A stretch of 64,000 nucleotides of DNA from Campylobacter bilis (lineage in GTDB: Bacteria; Campylobacterota; Campylobacteria; Campylobacterales; Campylobacteraceae). The stretch lies in assembly GCF_016806695.1 (NCBI RefSeq), contig NZ_WUED01000004.1:78252-142251 (forward strand), written 5' to 3'. Below are positions 1 through 7,486 of the stretch, in pieces; positions within the stretch are counted from its first letter, which is position 1; each line of letters opens with the position of its first letter. A program made the translations under genes and the position numbers. The notes under the pieces are model-generated. The model did not search any database. It saw nothing but the letters and a program-made list of their open reading frames with translations, and was not told where the DNA came from.

Positions 1-2
1 AT

Positions 3-407
3 CCAAAAGAAGAATTTGCCTTTGCTTTTTTAGACATAGATAATCTTGAAAGTATTAATGATGAATATGGTTATCAAGTGGGTGATGAGGTGATTAAAAT
101 ATGCGCTAATGAAATTGTTAATGAGATTAAAGGACGTGATCTTGTAGGCAGATATAGTGCACAAAAGATTTGTATTTTGCTTAAAAATATCTCTCAAGAA
201 AAGGCGATTAAAATTTTTTCGCGTATACGTGTAAATATCAAAAAAGCCGGAGTTTTGGTCAATGTAGATGAGATATTTTTTACTGTTTGTATAGGTGTAG
301 TTTTTGCAAAGAGTGGGGATAAATTAGACAATTTGGTTGCTAAAGCAAGTAAGATATTGTCCCAAGCGAAGAATAATGGTAAAGATAGGGTTGAAATATG
401 TTCTTAA
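3..407 (+). CDS. cbrR: C-terminal part of a GGDEF-family response regulator (CbrR-like), degenerate active site
   Basis: Only the last 134 codons are in the window; the reading frame is open from base 3, so the gene begins upstream. The visible part keeps the substrate-side region of a GGDEF domain (FLDIDNLESIN then GYQVGDEV) and its closing strands. Where diguanylate cyclases carry R-Y-G-G-D-E-F the sequence reads G-R-Y-S-A-Q-K-I, so the metal and GTP site is gone and the RxxD inhibitory site is K-G-R-D. From the family and the tatD neighbour this should be the end of CbrR, a Campylobacter regulator with two receiver domains linked to bile resistance; the receivers are outside the window. 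It probably acts by protein or nucleotide binding, not by making c-di-GMP (inference). Confidence 0.72.
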   Translation, partial: PKEEFAFAFLDIDNLESINDEYGYQVGDEVIKICANEIVNEIKGRDLVGRYSAQKICILLKNISQEKAIKIFSRIRVNIKKAGVLVNVDEIFFTVCIGVVFAKSGDKLDNLVAKASKILSQAKNNGKDRVEICS

Positions 408-1216
408 ATTGTGATTTTAAAGAGGGTTATAAGATTATTGATACGCATTGTCATTTAGATAGTGAAGTATTTAAAGAAGATTTAGATGAGGTTGTAAATC
501 GTGCTTTTAAAAACGGTGTGGAAAAAATCATCATACCAGGTGCTGATATGAAAGATTTACCTTATGCAAGGCAGATTGCACATAAATATGAAAGGATTTT
601 TTTTGCAGCCGGAGTGCATCCTTATGAGATTGAAAATTATGATGAAGCAATTTTAAAGCAATACTTGCATGATGAAAAATGCGTGGCTGTAGGTGAATGC
701 GGACTTGATTATTTTCGTTTTAAAAGTGAGTTGGCAGAAGAAATTGAAAAAGAAAAAGAAGAACAAAAAAAGATTTTTAAAGCTCAACTTGAACTTGCTA
801 TAGAATTTAAAAAGCCTGTTATTATCCATTCTAGAGAAGCAAATCAGGATACTTATGAAATTTTACATCATTATGCTAAAGATCTTGTAGGAGGGGTTTT
901 GCATTGTTTTAATGCGAGTGAGCATTTATTGCGTCTTAGTCAAGAGGGATTTTATTTTGGTATTGGTGGGGTTTTGACCTTTAAAAATGCTAAAAAATTG
1001 CTTGCTATTTTGCCTCAAATTCCTAAAGAAAAATTATTGCTTGAAACAGACGCGCCTTATTTAACCCCAGAGCCTTATCGTGGTAAAAGAAATGAGCCTG
1101 TTTTAACTCAATTTGTAGCTGATAAAATGTGTGAAGTTTTGGATTTGCCAAAAAAAGAGCTTTTAGAACTTTGCTTTGCTAATTCTCAAAAATTATTTTT
1201 CAAAGGCAGTGCATGA
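398..1216 (+). CDS. tatD: TatD family metal-dependent deoxyribonuclease
   Basis: A 272-residue protein covering the whole TatD_DNase TIM barrel. The N-terminal metal ligands are visible as DTHCHLD (H17, H19), followed by the GVHPYE, AVGECGLDYFR, PVIIHSREA, HCFN and LLETDAPYLTP motifs in the order normal for the family. TatD proteins are cytoplasmic 3'-5' DNases/RNases with two divalent metals. The start overlaps the regulator upstream by 10 bases; the next plausible start would cut into the first strand, so I keep this one. It is coupled by an ATGA overlap to the transglycosylase gene downstream. Confidence 0.93.
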   Translation: MFLNCDFKEGYKIIDTHCHLDSEVFKEDLDEVVNRAFKNGVEKIIIPGADMKDLPYARQIAHKYERIFFAAGVHPYEIENYDEAILKQYLHDEKCVAVGECGLDYFRFKSELAEEIEKEKEEQKKIFKAQLELAIEFKKPVIIHSREANQDTYEILHHYAKDLVGGVLHCFNASEHLLRLSQEGFYFGIGGVLTFKNAKKLLAILPQIPKEKLLLETDAPYLTPEPYRGKRNEPVLTQFVADKMCEVLDLPKKELLELCFANSQKLFFKGSA

Positions 1217-2331
1217 AAAAAATTGCCTTGTGTTTTTTTGCTTTTTGTGCTTTGCTTTTTGCACAGATTAATACGCCTGAATTTTATGAAAGACAAATGA
1301 ATGTTTTAAGGAATTTAGATATTGATCCAAGCTTCATAAGAGATTTGGTTTTTGTGCAAACTCAACAGGATTTAAAATCAAAACATACTCAAAGCTTAAT
1401 AGATGGCATACAAAAATTTTCAGAAGTTTCACTCATGATAAGGAAAATTTTAATCCAAGAAGATCTTCCTGAAGAAATTTTGTATTTGGCTATGGTTGAA
1501 TCAGGTTTGAAAACTCACAGTGTTTCTAATGCTAAAGCGGTTGGGGTTTGGCAATTGATGCAGTCAACGGCTAAGAATTTAGGCTTAAGGATTGATGCTT
1601 ATGTGGATGAAAGACGTGATCCTGTGAAATCAACTTATGCTGCCATTAATTACTTAAAAGATTTAAAAGAAGAATTTGGCAAATGGTATTTGGCTTTTTT
1701 AGCTTATAATTGCGGTAATACTAAATTAAGACAAGCTATTAAACAAGCAAAAAGCGATGATTTAAGTGTTTTACTTGATCCTCATAAAAAATATCTTGCT
1801 TTAGAAACTAGAAATTTTATAAGAAAGATTTTAACTTTTGCTTTTTTGGCTAATGATAGGGATTTTTTATTAGGCAAAAATGCTTCTTTGATTAATTATA
1901 CTTTAAGCAATGAATTCATAAAGGTTGATGTGCCTTCTTCGGTATCTTTAAAAGAAATAGCAAAGAATTTAAATATGGATTTTGCAATTTTTAAAAAATA
2001 CAATCCCCAATTTAAACATAATTTCACACCGCCAGGCAAAGGTTATTATATATATATACCTTTAAATAAAGTGGCGTTTTTTAATAAAAATTTTAAGGCA
2101 GAAAAACTTGCTAAGGTCGATACAAGTATACCTATGACAAAGGTTTATATAGTAAAATCGGGAGATTCTTTATATAAAATTGCTAAGCTTTATAATACAG
2201 ACTTAGATGAAATTCGCCAATTAAATAAAATTACAAAAAATCATCTTAATGTAAATCAAAAACTACTTATACCAATCAAGGAGAATAAAAATGCAAAGAA
2301 AAATCATTATACTCAAGTTGTTAGTCGTTAG
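1213..2331 (+). CDS. Membrane-bound lytic murein transglycosylase with LysM domain (MltD-like)
   Basis: A 372-residue exported enzyme. Residues 1-18 form a signal peptide with a short basic start and a Phe/Leu/Ala core. An SLT domain follows, with catalytic Glu at about E96 in AMVESGLKT, then the GVWQLMQSTAKNLGL segment and the YNCGNTKLRQA segment typical of family 1 transglycosylases. A LysM-like stretch lies around 235-290 and a clear LysM near the C-terminus (VKSGDSLYKIAKLYNT). It should cleave glycan strands in the periplasm, releasing anhydro-muropeptides. The tatD stop overlaps its ATG, and rlpA begins 41 bases before its end, so the three are one transcription unit. Confidence 0.88.
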   Translation: MKKIALCFFAFCALLFAQINTPEFYERQMNVLRNLDIDPSFIRDLVFVQTQQDLKSKHTQSLIDGIQKFSEVSLMIRKILIQEDLPEEILYLAMVESGLKTHSVSNAKAVGVWQLMQSTAKNLGLRIDAYVDERRDPVKSTYAAINYLKDLKEEFGKWYLAFLAYNCGNTKLRQAIKQAKSDDLSVLLDPHKKYLALETRNFIRKILTFAFLANDRDFLLGKNASLINYTLSNEFIKVDVPSSVSLKEIAKNLNMDFAIFKKYNPQFKHNFTPPGKGYYIYIPLNKVAFFNKNFKAEKLAKVDTSIPMTKVYIVKSGDSLYKIAKLYNTDLDEIRQLNKITKNHLNVNQKLLIPIKENKNAKKNHYTQVVSR

Positions 2332-3109
2332 TTTAACAGGGTTGATTTTTGGCGGTTGTTTTAGTACGGGTCTGTTTTCTAGTGGGAAGAATGTTAAGGT
2401 GTATTATCCTTCTAATGATTTTAAAAGCAGTCCTAGTTCTTCAGGTTCTAAAGGAACCATGAAGCCTTATACTATTAATGGTAAAACTTATTATCCTACA
2501 GTAGTAGAAGTGGGCGAAACTGCTGATGGGATTGCTAGTTGGTATGGGCCAGGATTTCATGGTAAAAAGACTTCTAATGGGGAGATTTATGATCAAAATG
2601 GTCTTACTGCGGCACATAAAACTTTGCCTATGAATACTATTTTAAAAGTGACTAATTTAAATAATAATCGTCAAGTTACTGTGCGCGTTAATGATAGAGG
2701 GCCTTTTGTAAATAATCGTATCATTGATTTATCAAAAGGAGCAGCAAGTGAAATTGATATGGTTGCTTCAGGAACAGCACCTGTGAGACTTGAAGTTATA
2801 GGTTTTGGTTCTAGTAAAACAGGTAATATTGTGCATTCTAATGTAAATTATGGTGGTAAAGGTGAGATTGCAAATAATGGGCAAAGCTATGAAGGGGGAA
2901 ATTTCATGGTGCAAATTGGTGCTTTTAAAAACCCAGAAGGGGCAAAGATTATAGCTGCTAGATATAAAACTTATAGAATTTATAGTTCTACTGTGCGTAA
3001 GACAGATGGTTTAAATCGTGTTTTTTTAACAGGATTTAGAAGTGAGGATGAGGCAAGAGATTTTGCTGCAAGCGGGACATTTGCGGGTGCTTTTGTTGTA
3101 AGAGAATAA
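2291..3109 (+). CDS. rlpA: RlpA-like septal ring lipoprotein with double-psi beta-barrel and SPOR domain
   Basis: A 272-residue lipoprotein: the N-terminal hydrophobic run ends in LIFGGC, a lipobox with Cys at about residue 22. The double-psi beta-barrel is recognised by IASWYGPGFHGKKTSNGE, the AAHKTLPMNT segment and VRVNDRGPF near residues 75-150. The last about 70 residues are a SPOR domain (FMVQIGAFKN), which binds denuded septal glycan. RlpA proteins cleave or bind naked glycan at the septum. The start is well supported by AAGGAG seven bases before the ATG, although it lies 41 bases inside the preceding transglycosylase gene; no later start would retain the lipobox. Confidence 0.92.
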   Translation: MQRKIIILKLLVVSLTGLIFGGCFSTGLFSSGKNVKVYYPSNDFKSSPSSSGSKGTMKPYTINGKTYYPTVVEVGETADGIASWYGPGFHGKKTSNGEIYDQNGLTAAHKTLPMNTILKVTNLNNNRQVTVRVNDRGPFVNNRIIDLSKGAASEIDMVASGTAPVRLEVIGFGSSKTGNIVHSNVNYGGKGEIANNGQSYEGGNFMVQIGAFKNPEGAKIIAARYKTYRIYSSTVRKTDGLNRVFLTGFRSEDEARDFAASGTFAGAFVVRE

Positions 3110-3110
3110 A

Positions 3111-3599
3111 ATGATAGAATTGATTTTTTTAGATGTGGATGGCTGCTTAACAGATGGCAAGATTATTTATACTTCAAATGGGGAGTGGATTAAGAAATTT
3201 AATGTTAAAGATGGTGCGGCTATTGAAGCTTGGTTAAAACTTGGGAAAAAGATTGCTGTTATTACGGGTAGGACTTGTCCTTGCGTCGAAAAAAGAATGA
3301 AAGATCTTAAAATAGAAATTTTGTATCAAGGGGTAAAAGATAAACTTTCTTGTGCTAAAGGAATTTTAGAAAAATTGGATTTAGATTTTTCTCAATGTGC
3401 AGCTATTGGAGATTATTTCAATGATAAGGCTTTGCTTGAAAAAGTAGGGCTTAGCTTTAAACCCAAAGATGGTCATAAGGATTTAAAAGTACATAGGGTG
3501 CTTGATCAAAAAGGTGGTCAAGGTGCCATAGCTCAGATGATAGAAATAATAGTGGAAAAAAATTATTTAAAAGAAGAATGGGATAGGCTTTGGCTATAA
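3111..3599 (+). CDS. kdsC: 3-deoxy-D-manno-octulosonate 8-phosphate phosphatase KdsC
   Basis: A 162-residue HAD-superfamily phosphatase of the small, cap-less C0 type. Motif I is LDVDGCLTDG (nucleophile D8, general acid D10), motif II is AVITGR, and the GDYFNDKALLEKVG segment holds the metal-binding acidic residues. It dephosphorylates Kdo-8-phosphate to free Kdo for the LOS core. It starts one base after the rlpA stop and overlaps lptC, which places Kdo supply next to LPS export genes as in many Proteobacteria. Confidence 0.94.
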   Translation: MIELIFLDVDGCLTDGKIIYTSNGEWIKKFNVKDGAAIEAWLKLGKKIAVITGRTCPCVEKRMKDLKIEILYQGVKDKLSCAKGILEKLDLDFSQCAAIGDYFNDKALLEKVGLSFKPKDGHKDLKVHRVLDQKGGQGAIAQMIEIIVEKNYLKEEWDRLWL

Positions 3600-4105
3600 A
3601 GATTTTTGGGATTTTAATCGCTCTTTTTATGATTACTTTTACAATTTTAAGTTTGCAAGATCCCTATTCTTTAAATTTACAAACTCATGCTTTAAATTTT
3701 AAAAATATTGAAGCTAAGAATTTAAGAGCTTATGAGAGTAATATTAGTGTGATTAAAGCTTATTATGAAGCCGATTCTTGGGTGAGGTATGCTAATAAAG
3801 ATGAATTTTATGGTTTTATTAATTCTAATTTAGATTTTAATCTTAGCGCTAATCGTTTAGAATTTTTTAATAAAGATACTAATAAAGTTTTGCTTGAAGG
3901 AAATGTTAGCTATGCAGACATCCATGATGTAAAAATCACTTCTGAAGAAGTCGAGTACGAACCTAAAAGCAAAATTTTACAAACTCATACTGATTTTAAA
4001 GCTTTAATCAATGCAAATATTGTTAAAGGAAATATTTTAAATTATGATATGAAGAATAAGATTTTAAATATCCAAGGAGTAAATGCGTGGTTGGAAGAAA
4101 AATAG
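3590..4105 (+). CDS. lptC: LPS export protein LptC
   Basis: A 171-residue bitopic inner-membrane protein. Residues 2-22 are one transmembrane helix (IKIFGILIALFMITFTILSL); the rest is a periplasmic beta-jellyroll of LptC type with alternating strands (LEGNVSYADIHDVKITSEEVEYEP). LptC passes lipid A-core from LptBFG to the periplasmic LptA bridge. The start is TTG inside the end of kdsC, chosen because it places the basic residue directly before the helix. Identification rests on architecture plus position between kdsC and lptA; sequence conservation of LptC is weak in this class. Confidence 0.85.
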   Translation: MAIKIFGILIALFMITFTILSLQDPYSLNLQTHALNFKNIEAKNLRAYESNISVIKAYYEADSWVRYANKDEFYGFINSNLDFNLSANRLEFFNKDTNKVLLEGNVSYADIHDVKITSEEVEYEPKSKILQTHTDFKALINANIVKGNILNYDMKNKILNIQGVNAWLEEK

Positions 4106-4548
4106 TCTTGTTTTTAACTTGCGTGAGTGTAGCTATAGCCACACAAGTTGAAATAAAAGCTTTGAATTTTTATTCTGATGAAAACAAAGGCGAGAGTATA
4201 CTCAGTGGAAATGTAGAAGTAACTAGAGGCAGTGATATTTTAAATTCTGAAAAATTAATCATTTATACTGATAAAAATCGCAAACCTATACGCTATGAAG
4301 CTATGCAAAATGCTAGATTTAAGGTTGTTTTAAAGGGTAAAATTTATAAAGGAAGTGGGGATAAGTTTATTTATAATGTTCTTGAAGATACTTATGAAAT
4401 TAAGGGTCATGCTTATATAAATGAACTTAAAAGCAATCAAAAGCTTTTTGGTGATAGGATAGTAATAAACCGAAAAGCTAATGTTTATCGTGTAGAGAGT
4501 AAGGATAAAAAGCCTGCTCGTTTTGTGTTTGATTTAAAAGATCAATGA
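4087..4548 (+). CDS. lptA: LPS transport periplasmic protein LptA
   Basis: A 153-residue periplasmic protein with an N-terminal signal peptide (about residues 1-18, cleavage near AIA-TQ) and a short OstA-type beta-jellyroll: ILSGNVEVTRGSDILNSEKLIIYTD is characteristic. LptA oligomers bridge the periplasm for LOS. The start is GTG, seven bases after AAGGAG; the nearby ATG at 4083 is in the lptC frame and cannot be used. It overlaps lptC by 19 bases and engB by four (ATGA). Confidence 0.9.
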   Translation: MVGRKIVLFLTCVSVAIATQVEIKALNFYSDENKGESILSGNVEVTRGSDILNSEKLIIYTDKNRKPIRYEAMQNARFKVVLKGKIYKGSGDKFIYNVLEDTYEIKGHAYINELKSNQKLFGDRIVINRKANVYRVESKDKKPARFVFDLKDQ

Positions 4549-5141
4549 TAATCAACGCTAAATTTATCACCTCTTTAGTAAAATTTGATGAGAATTGGGT
4601 ATCAAATAGTAGTGAGGTAGCCTTTTTAGGGCGTTCTAATGTGGGTAAAAGTTCATTGATTAATGCTTTATGCAAGCAAAAACAATTGGCCAAAAGTTCT
4701 GCAACTCCAGGAAAAACTCAACTTATTAATGTTTTTGAAGTATTATGCAGTAATGATAGAGAAAAATTCAATATCAATTTTATCGATCTGCCTGGTTTTG
4801 GATATGCAAAAGTTTCAAAAAATTTAAAACAAATATGGAATCGTAATTTAGATGAGTTTTTAAAACTTAGAACTTCGATTAAATTATTTATCCATTTAAT
4901 CGATTCTAGACATACTCATTTAGAGATTGATAAGAATGTAAGTGTTTATTTGCAGAGTTTTTTAAGATCTGATCAAAAAGTACTTAAAGTTTTTACTAAG
5001 TGTGATAAATTAAACCAAAGCCAAAAGACTAAATTAAAAAATGAATTTCAAGAAGCTATTTTGATTTCGAATTTAAATAAAATAGGTCTTGATTTTTTAG
5101 AAAATGTGATCATTGAACAAACTTTAGGTTTTAATAAATGA
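4545..5141 (+). CDS. engB: Ribosome biogenesis GTP-binding protein EngB (YsxC/YihA)
   Basis: A 198-residue TRAFAC GTPase. G1 is GRSNVGKSS (residues 29-37), the switch I threonine is in SATPGKTQ, G3 is DLPGFGYA and G4 is TKCDK, all in the EngB order. EngB/YsxC proteins bind the large subunit and are needed for 50S assembly. The ATG overlaps the lptA stop (ATGA). Length and motifs are normal for the family. Confidence 0.95.
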   Translation: MIINAKFITSLVKFDENWVSNSSEVAFLGRSNVGKSSLINALCKQKQLAKSSATPGKTQLINVFEVLCSNDREKFNINFIDLPGFGYAKVSKNLKQIWNRNLDEFLKLRTSIKLFIHLIDSRHTHLEIDKNVSVYLQSFLRSDQKVLKVFTKCDKLNQSQKTKLKNEFQEAILISNLNKIGLDFLENVIIEQTLGFNK

Positions 5142-5632
5142 AAAGAAATGCAAGTGTTTATAAGACAAGATTTAATGGTAATTATATTGCTTTAGGATTA
5201 TTTTTTATTATTTATCAAATTCTTGGATCGATTTTTATATACGCACCTTTACTTTATGGGATTTTTTTTTGTTATATGTTTTGTTTACTAGAAGAAAGGG
5301 AGAGGAATTTTTCTAAATTTGATTTTAGATGGTATTTTTCTTTGTTTTTTTTATTTTTTACTGATGTTACTTATAATTTTGGGGTTTTTTCATCGTGGTT
5401 TGCTTTTTTTGTTTTTTATTATCTTTGTGCTGATTGGATTAAAACAAATTTAAAAATAGGCAAATTCATTCCTGTGGTTTTTGTGCTTTGTACTTATGCT
5501 ATTATTTTGTTATTAAATATTATATTTTCTTATCTTGAAGATGAAAAAATTAATATTTTAGGATGGGTTTATTTTGTTTCAGTATTTATAGAATGTTGTT
5601 TAGCTTATGTGTTGTTTAAGGATAAGATTTAA
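5138..5632 (+). CDS. Small polytopic membrane protein next to mrdA (MreD-like position)
   Basis: A 164-residue protein that is almost all membrane: about five hydrophobic segments (near residues 17-48, 62-95, 108-130 and 140-160), separated by short charged loops, very rich in Phe and Tyr. I recognise no catalytic motif. It is coupled by ATGA to engB and by TAATG to the PBP2 gene. In rod-shape operons MreD sits just before PBP2, and size and topology would fit, so an MreD-like scaffold role is an inference from position. A generic membrane protein is the alternative. Confidence 0.7.
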   Translation: MKRNASVYKTRFNGNYIALGLFFIIYQILGSIFIYAPLLYGIFFCYMFCLLEERERNFSKFDFRWYFSLFFLFFTDVTYNFGVFSSWFAFFVFYYLCADWIKTNLKIGKFIPVVFVLCTYAIILLLNIIFSYLEDEKINILGWVYFVSVFIECCLAYVLFKDKI

Positions 5633-7437
5633 TGAGAATGCGTTTAGTTGTGGGCTTTATATTGTTGTTTTTTATATTTTTATTAAGCCGTGTGTATTAT
5701 TTGAGTATAAAATCAAATGTATATTATGAAGAACTTGCAAAGCAAAATGCTATAAAAACTGAATTTTTAGTGCCTGTTAGAGGCCAGATTATGGATAGAA
5801 ATGGGACTTTATTGGCTATTAATGATTTAGGTTTTAGTATTTCTCTTGAGCCTTATTTAAGTATTAAAAAATCTAAAAAGGGAATTTTAGAAGAAGAACT
5901 ATCAAAACTTGAACTTTTATTTCCTGATTTAAATGCTAAAAAATTAGCCGATATTTACAAAAAAAACGATTCTTATTACAATCAAGATTTTATTAAGGTT
6001 GTAGATTTTGTGCCTTATGATGCAATAATTCCTCATTATTCTGAATTAAATCTTAATAAAATTATCAAAATAGATCCTGTAGTGAAAAGAAAATATCCTT
6101 TTGGCAAATTAGCTTCTCATATTATTGGTTATGTGGGTAAGGCAAATTTGCAAGATATCCAAGAAAATGAGATTGCAAAGCTTGCAAATTATACAGGCAA
6201 AAGTGGTATAGAGCGTTATTATAATGACGTTTTGCAAGGTGAAAAAGGAAGTAGGGTTTATAAAGCAAATGCTTTAAATCAAGAAGTTGAACAGCTTTCT
6301 TATAGTGCGCCTACATCTAGTGATATACAATTAAGCATTGATATAGAGCTTCAATCTTATTTAACTGCATTATTTGAAGACAATGCAGGAGCGGCTATAA
6401 TCATGGATATAAATGATGGAGCTATTTTGGCTGCTGGAAGTTATCCTGAATATGATCTTAATCCTTTTGTGACAGGAATTTCTTTTAAAGATTGGGATGA
6501 GCTTTCAAACAATCTTGATCATCCTTTTACTAATAAGCTTATTAATGGCTATTATCCTCCAGGTTCTGTGGTAAAAATGGGTGTGGGGCTATCTTTTTTA
6601 AATTCAAAAAGCATTAGTCCAGCCACTCAATATTTTTGTAATGGCAGTATCGAACTTGGAGGCAGGCTTTTTAGATGTTGGAACCGATCAGGGCATGGTT
6701 TTGTGGATTTAAAGCATGCTATAAAATATAGTTGTGATGTTTATTTTTATAATGGAAGCTTGCAAGTTGGAATCGATCAGATTAATGAGACTTTATCTCG
6801 TATTGGTTTTGGGGTAAAAACAGGGGTGGATTTACCTAATGAATTTGTGGGTACTTTGCCTGGTAGAGAATGGAAAATGCAAAGATACAGACAAGCTTGG
6901 TTTCAAGGTGATACTTTAAACACTGCTATAGGGCAGGGGAATTTTCTTGCAACACCTATGCAAATTGCTAGATATACTGCACAAATTGCAAAAGGCGAAG
7001 AAGTAGTGCCCCATTTTTTAAAAAGTATAGAAAATAATAATACAAAAATAAAAGATCAAATAAATACAAATAAGAAAGAAATTTTTACCTTGCCTGAAAA
7101 AACCCAATTACCTTACATAAGGGATGCGATGTATGCGGTGGCTAATGAGCAAGGAGGAACTTCTTATCGTTATTTGCATAATCTTAATGTAAAAATTGCT
7201 GCAAAAACAGGCACAGCACAGGTGGTGGGCTTTTCTCAAACGGATAAAAATAGGGTAGATGAAAAACAATTACAATACTATACAAGATCGCATACTTGGG
7301 TTACTTCTTATGCGCCTTATTCTAAACCACGTTATGTTGTCACTGTGTTAGTCGAACATGGAGGAAGAACCATAAGTTCAGGTGCTACTATAGCAAAAAT
7401 TTACCAAAAAATGATGGAACTTGGATATTTTAAATAA
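5632..7437 (+). CDS. mrdA: Penicillin-binding protein 2, peptidoglycan transpeptidase MrdA
   Basis: A 601-residue class B PBP. One N-terminal transmembrane anchor (residues 4-24), a pedestal/dimerisation domain (with VRGQIMDRNG near 49-58), and a transpeptidase domain. Active-site motifs are complete: S-V-V-K at S312, S-C-D at S367 and K-T-G at K525. PBP2 works with RodA and the Mre elongasome to crosslink side-wall peptidoglycan. Starts at ATG overlapping the upstream stop (TAATG). The gene is last in the plus-strand unit and is followed by a strong bidirectional hairpin. Confidence 0.94.
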   Translation: MRMRLVVGFILLFFIFLLSRVYYLSIKSNVYYEELAKQNAIKTEFLVPVRGQIMDRNGTLLAINDLGFSISLEPYLSIKKSKKGILEEELSKLELLFPDLNAKKLADIYKKNDSYYNQDFIKVVDFVPYDAIIPHYSELNLNKIIKIDPVVKRKYPFGKLASHIIGYVGKANLQDIQENEIAKLANYTGKSGIERYYNDVLQGEKGSRVYKANALNQEVEQLSYSAPTSSDIQLSIDIELQSYLTALFEDNAGAAIIMDINDGAILAAGSYPEYDLNPFVTGISFKDWDELSNNLDHPFTNKLINGYYPPGSVVKMGVGLSFLNSKSISPATQYFCNGSIELGGRLFRCWNRSGHGFVDLKHAIKYSCDVYFYNGSLQVGIDQINETLSRIGFGVKTGVDLPNEFVGTLPGREWKMQRYRQAWFQGDTLNTAIGQGNFLATPMQIARYTAQIAKGEEVVPHFLKSIENNNTKIKDQINTNKKEIFTLPEKTQLPYIRDAMYAVANEQGGTSYRYLHNLNVKIAAKTGTAQVVGFSQTDKNRVDEKQLQYYTRSHTWVTSYAPYSKPRYVVTVLVEHGGRTISSGATIAKIYQKMMELGYFK

Positions 7438-7450
7438 GTAAAGTTTTAAA

Positions 7451-7480
7451 GAACTAGAAAAATTATTTTTTCTAGTTCTG
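7451..7480. terminator. Bidirectional hairpin terminator between mrdA and the peptidase gene
   Basis: A perfect 13-bp inverted repeat with a TTAT loop lies in the gap between two convergent genes. The inner stem is A on one side and T on the other, so both transcripts get a T-rich run. No gene overlaps it. Confidence 0.8.
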
Positions 7481-7486
7481 TTATGT

